Below, one piece after another: positions 23,343-25,943 of a stretch of DNA of 25,943 nucleotides. Source of the stretch: Bacillota bacterium (GTDB taxonomy: Bacteria; Bacillota; Syntrophomonadia; Syntrophomonadales; Syntrophomonadaceae); contig JAEWZB010000103.1 in assembly GCA_023395515.1 (NCBI GenBank), positions 1 through 25,943 on the forward strand, given 5' to 3'. Position numbers and translations under genes: made by a program. Position 1 is the first letter of the stretch. Each line of letters opens with the position of its first letter. The notes under the pieces are model-generated. The model was not told the origin of the DNA, made no database searches, and saw nothing but the letters and a program-made list of their open reading frames with translations.

Positions 23343-25239
23343 TAGCTTCCCCTCCCTCTACCTTAATGGCGCCAGCCGGACAAAGAGTGGCACAGACCCC
23401 GCAGCCAATACATACGACTTCATCAATAGCAGCCTTTTGGGCTTCATAATCCCAGATGTTCCCGGGGCAGCCCCAGACCCGGCTGCAGAACCTGCCGCAA
23501 CCACAGTTATCCCCTCTGCATAACTCGGGGTCTACCCATACCTTTCTTTTTTTCTGTTTACGCACGGCTAAGGTGGCACACTCTTGCTCTAAAATTAAAA
23601 CCTTAAGACCGGGTTCTTTCAGTAACCCGTATACTACCTCGGTAGTTTCTTCAATATTATAAGGATCAGCTACAGTTACCTTACAGCCCATAGCTTCAAC
23701 TACATTCTTAATAGAAATAGGCTGGGCAGCTTTACCCATAGCGGTTAATCCGATTCCCGGATGAGGTTGGAAGCCAGTCATAGCAGTTGCTGAATTATCT
23801 AAAATAACAAATAACATATTGGCATCATGGTATTTAGCATTAACTAAGGCAGGCATACACGAATGGAAAAAAGTTGAGTCTCCGGCTAAAGCGATTACCG
23901 GCTGCTTAAAGCCAAAACGGTTTAATTGACCCAGACCTTCAGCAGCACTAATTCCCGCTCCCATACAGCCTAAGTAATTATATAAATAATGGCCGGCCCT
24001 CTGGCCGCCCAGAGTATAACAACCAATATCCCCCATAACTACTCCTTGCCCTTCATGAATGCGGATAGTCTGTTTGAGCAGGAAGAAAGAAGCCCGGTGG
24101 GGACATCCGGCACAAAAAGTTAAATCCCGGGCCGGTATTACTACCGCGTCTTCAGCAGGTATCATCTCCATCTGCGGCCCGGTATAATCGGTTTTAGTTA
24201 TTGCGGCTAAAGCATTTCTTACTACATCAGGGTTTAATTCTCCCGCCCGGGGCAAAGCTTTTTGACCCTGACGACCTAACAATTCCACCTGCAAGCCCGG
24301 ATGGTAAGCCATAATTTGCGCAATATTCTGTTCTAAAAAGGGGTCTACTTCTTCTACTACTAAAACTTTTTTCGTAGCTGCTAAATGCTTAATTATTAGC
24401 TTTTCCGGTAGAGGCCAGGTACAACCCAGTTTTAAAATACCTACTGACTCTTGTAAACCTAAAGTTTCTACTGCTTCCCGGCTATAAAACCAACCGGTAC
24501 CAGAAGTTATAATTAATAAATCACTGTCTTCCGGCCCTATATACCAGTTAAACGGAGATTCTTCAAAGATCTCTTGAGCCTGCTCCAACTTAGCCAACTG
24601 GGCATCTTTAAACCAATTAATAGCTATCATCCGGTCCCATTCCCCAATAGTAGCCGGTCTTTTGATCTCGACCGGCATTGCCCCTAAGGTTACATTACTG
24701 CGTCCATGGCAAATACGGGTTACTCCCCGCACCATTACCAGTTGCTGCAATTGTTCCGATAATTCGAAAGCCCACTTGACCATATCTTTAGCTTCTTGCA
24801 TAGTAGCAGGTTCCAGCATAGGTATAGCAGCCGAGCGGGCTTGATGCCTGGAATCAAATTCATTAGTACTGGAATGGGCACTGGGATCATCAGCTACTAC
24901 TAAAACTAATCCTCCCTTCACTCCGGAAAGAGCGGCACTATGTAAAGCATCTCCTACTACTAATAAGCCATTTTGCTTCATAATGCATAGGGAGCGCACG
25001 TTAGCAAAGGAAGCCCCCATACATGCCTCTAAAGCACAAGTTTCATTAGTCGACCATTCCGCGTAAAGCTCCATTTCATTAGCTACATGACCTAACATAG
25101 TTAATATCTCTGAAGAAGGTGAACCTGGGTAAGCAGCGGCAAAAGAGATTCCTGCTTCCAGGGCTCCCCTAGATATAGCTTCATTACCTTGTATTAAGTA
25201 AGTTTTACCAGGTTGATTGGCAGTTATCATCCATTCCAT
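23335..25239 (-). CDS. iorA: Indolepyruvate ferredoxin oxidoreductase alpha subunit
   Basis: This 634-residue protein is the thiamine-diphosphate and iron-sulfur subunit. The N-terminal pyrimidine-binding domain contains GNEAISRGALEAG and AAYPGSPSSEI. The diphosphate domain (about 385-545) has FCAGCPHR, GDIGCYTLGG, GAGISAAEGL, LAGDSTFFHS and ILDNS. A ferredoxin-like tail begins at C574. Its second cluster is standard (CIGCGVCATLCP). The first is a variant, C-x4-C-x-C-x3-C-x5-C, with more cysteines and different spacing from the usual CxxCxxC. ATG 25239 follows AAGGGGTGG and directly abuts the stop codon of the gene before it. The product oxidises 2-oxoacids (aryl-pyruvates in known cases) with ferredoxin as acceptor. 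Confidence 0.94.
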   Translation of the reverse strand: MEWMITANQPGKTYLIQGNEAISRGALEAGISFAAAYPGSPSSEILTMLGHVANEMELYAEWSTNETCALEACMGASFANVRSLCIMKQNGLLVVGDALHSAALSGVKGGLVLVVADDPSAHSSTNEFDSRHQARSAAIPMLEPATMQEAKDMVKWAFELSEQLQQLVMVRGVTRICHGRSNVTLGAMPVEIKRPATIGEWDRMIAINWFKDAQLAKLEQAQEIFEESPFNWYIGPEDSDLLIITSGTGWFYSREAVETLGLQESVGILKLGCTWPLPEKLIIKHLAATKKVLVVEEVDPFLEQNIAQIMAYHPGLQVELLGRQGQKALPRAGELNPDVVRNALAAITKTDYTGPQMEMIPAEDAVVIPARDLTFCAGCPHRASFFLLKQTIRIHEGQGVVMGDIGCYTLGGQRAGHYLYNYLGCMGAGISAAEGLGQLNRFGFKQPVIALAGDSTFFHSCMPALVNAKYHDANMLFVILDNSATAMTGFQPHPGIGLTAMGKAAQPISIKNVVEAMGCKVTVADPYNIEETTEVVYGLLKEPGLKVLILEQECATLAVRKQKKRKVWVDPELCRGDNCGCGRFCSRVWGCPGNIWDYEAQKAAIDEVVCIGCGVCATLCPAGAIKVEGGEANE

Positions 25240-25943
25240 CTACTTCACCACCCCTTCTGCCTGCTGTCTGATTTGAGCATATTCGCCATTGTCTAAATCA
25301 ATAAAGGGCTTAATCCCATTAGCTTGGGCTTCAGCAATATTATTTAAACTCCGCGCTTTTTTACCTAAAGAAGCTTGTTTTAATCTATTCAGTTCTTCTT
25401 CAGGATAGTCTTCAACTACTAAATAACCTCTTTGTATAGCTTTAGTAAATAAATCCTGACCTTTTTCACTACGGATAAATACCGTATTCCATCCCGGGCT
25501 GATTTCTAAAGCTCCTACCGATATATCTGCTAATTCGGCAGTCATGTCTAAGCAATAATTACAACCCGGTCGAATATATTGTCTCACCTCATCAAAAGGT
25601 ATAATTCTGCTTTGACTGGCGGTTACTACTTCCACACCCTCTTGCGGAATAGCAATACGGACAATTTCTTCATTAGGAAATTCTTTTTGCAAATATTCTT
25701 TAAAGCTCCACTGTAATGACCACATACAAAATAGCCCGATACTTATTACATCTAATTTAGGCTTATCCGGGGGGCTATTATAATCCCATTTTCTTAAAGC
25801 TTGAATCTGGCAGGGCCGCCCTACTACAGCCATTTGCTTAATTCCTGCCTGTTGAGCAGTAACTAATTTACGAAAACTGGGTGAGGCTAAAAAACGGGAA
25901 CCGGCCGCTTTCTCAATTTCCAGCACTTCTTTAGCCAGTAAGG
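25240..25943 (-). CDS. Coenzyme F420 hydrogenase/dehydrogenase beta-subunit-like flavoprotein (5' end cut by the window)
   Basis: The reading frame is open from the right edge (LLAKEVLEIEKAAG at its visible start), so the N-terminal part, including any ferredoxin domain, lies outside. The visible 234 residues are the C-terminal catalytic half of the FrhB/FdhB family, which binds a flavin and iron-sulfur clusters and moves electrons between ferredoxin, NAD(P)H-like or F420-like carriers. Cysteine motifs visible are GRPCQIQALRKW, IGLFCMWS and RPGCNYCLDMTAELADISVG. It ends one base before iorA begins, and so belongs to that operon. It may pass electrons between ferredoxin and another carrier; whether the organism makes F420 is unknown. 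FrhB-like proteins in Clostridia often have other roles. Confidence 0.88.
   Translation of the reverse strand, partial: LLAKEVLEIEKAAGSRFLASPSFRKLVTAQQAGIKQMAVVGRPCQIQALRKWDYNSPPDKPKLDVISIGLFCMWSLQWSFKEYLQKEFPNEEIVRIAIPQEGVEVVTASQSRIIPFDEVRQYIRPGCNYCLDMTAELADISVGALEISPGWNTVFIRSEKGQDLFTKAIQRGYLVVEDYPEEELNRLKQASLGKKARSLNNIAEAQANGIKPFIDLDNGEYAQIRQQAEGVVK

Noticed and set aside
1..25943. CRISPR arrays, tRNA or rRNA genes, phage or integrase genes
   Set aside because: No regularly spaced repeats, RNA gene signatures or recombinase motifs were found on either strand.

Overview
The window looks like the chromosome of an anaerobic, low-to-moderate-GC Gram-positive bacterium of the Clostridia, possibly a Peptococcaceae/Desulfotomaculum-like lineage. 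The basis is a LytR-CpsA-Psr wall protein, AGGAGG-type ribosome sites with many GTG/TTG starts, oxygen-sensitive enzymes (pyruvate formate-lyase with its radical-SAM activase, a 2-oxoacid:ferredoxin oxidoreductase), complex I genes, and an FmdE/DUF364 pair of the type known from Desulfitobacterium. Genus cannot be fixed from the sequence alone. No tRNA, rRNA, CRISPR array, integrase or transposase gene was seen.

Layout. 1-2424 (minus): start of a nuo operon, nuoA-nuoB-nuoC-nuoD, running off the left edge. 2425-2756: divergent intergenic region with two hairpins. 2757-3918 (plus): a zinc-ribbon Nudix hydrolase and a flavin-reductase-like flavoprotein, ending at a shared terminator. 3941-8600 (minus): LCP wall protein, HflX GTPase and an ABC-F ATPase, separated by two palindromic elements, one of which is a 209-bp MITE-like repeat. 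8748-12357 (plus): pflB, pflA and an NADPH-dependent FMN reductase, then a terminator. 12405-14497 (minus): an NCS2 nucleobase permease followed by an IclR-type regulator.

14747-19794 (minus): a compact six-gene unit with its own promoter and terminator: FmdE-like protein, DUF4213/DUF364 heavy-metal-chelation protein, FecCD permease, ATPase, lipoprotein binding protein and a class I methyltransferase. This is the best candidate for a poorly described system: uptake of a metal or metal chelate coupled to intracellular handling and perhaps methylation of the ligand. The methyltransferase is clearly richer in GC than the flanking genes.

20099-25943 (minus): an F420-hydrogenase-beta-like flavoprotein (cut by the right edge), iorA, iorB, a GlcD-like FAD oxidase and a GlcF-like iron-sulfur protein, tightly packed and closed by a strong terminator. 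Together they could oxidise a 2-hydroxyacid to a 2-oxoacid and then to an acyl-CoA with reduction of ferredoxin. Complex I, PFL and this ferredoxin module make the window mainly one of anaerobic energy metabolism.
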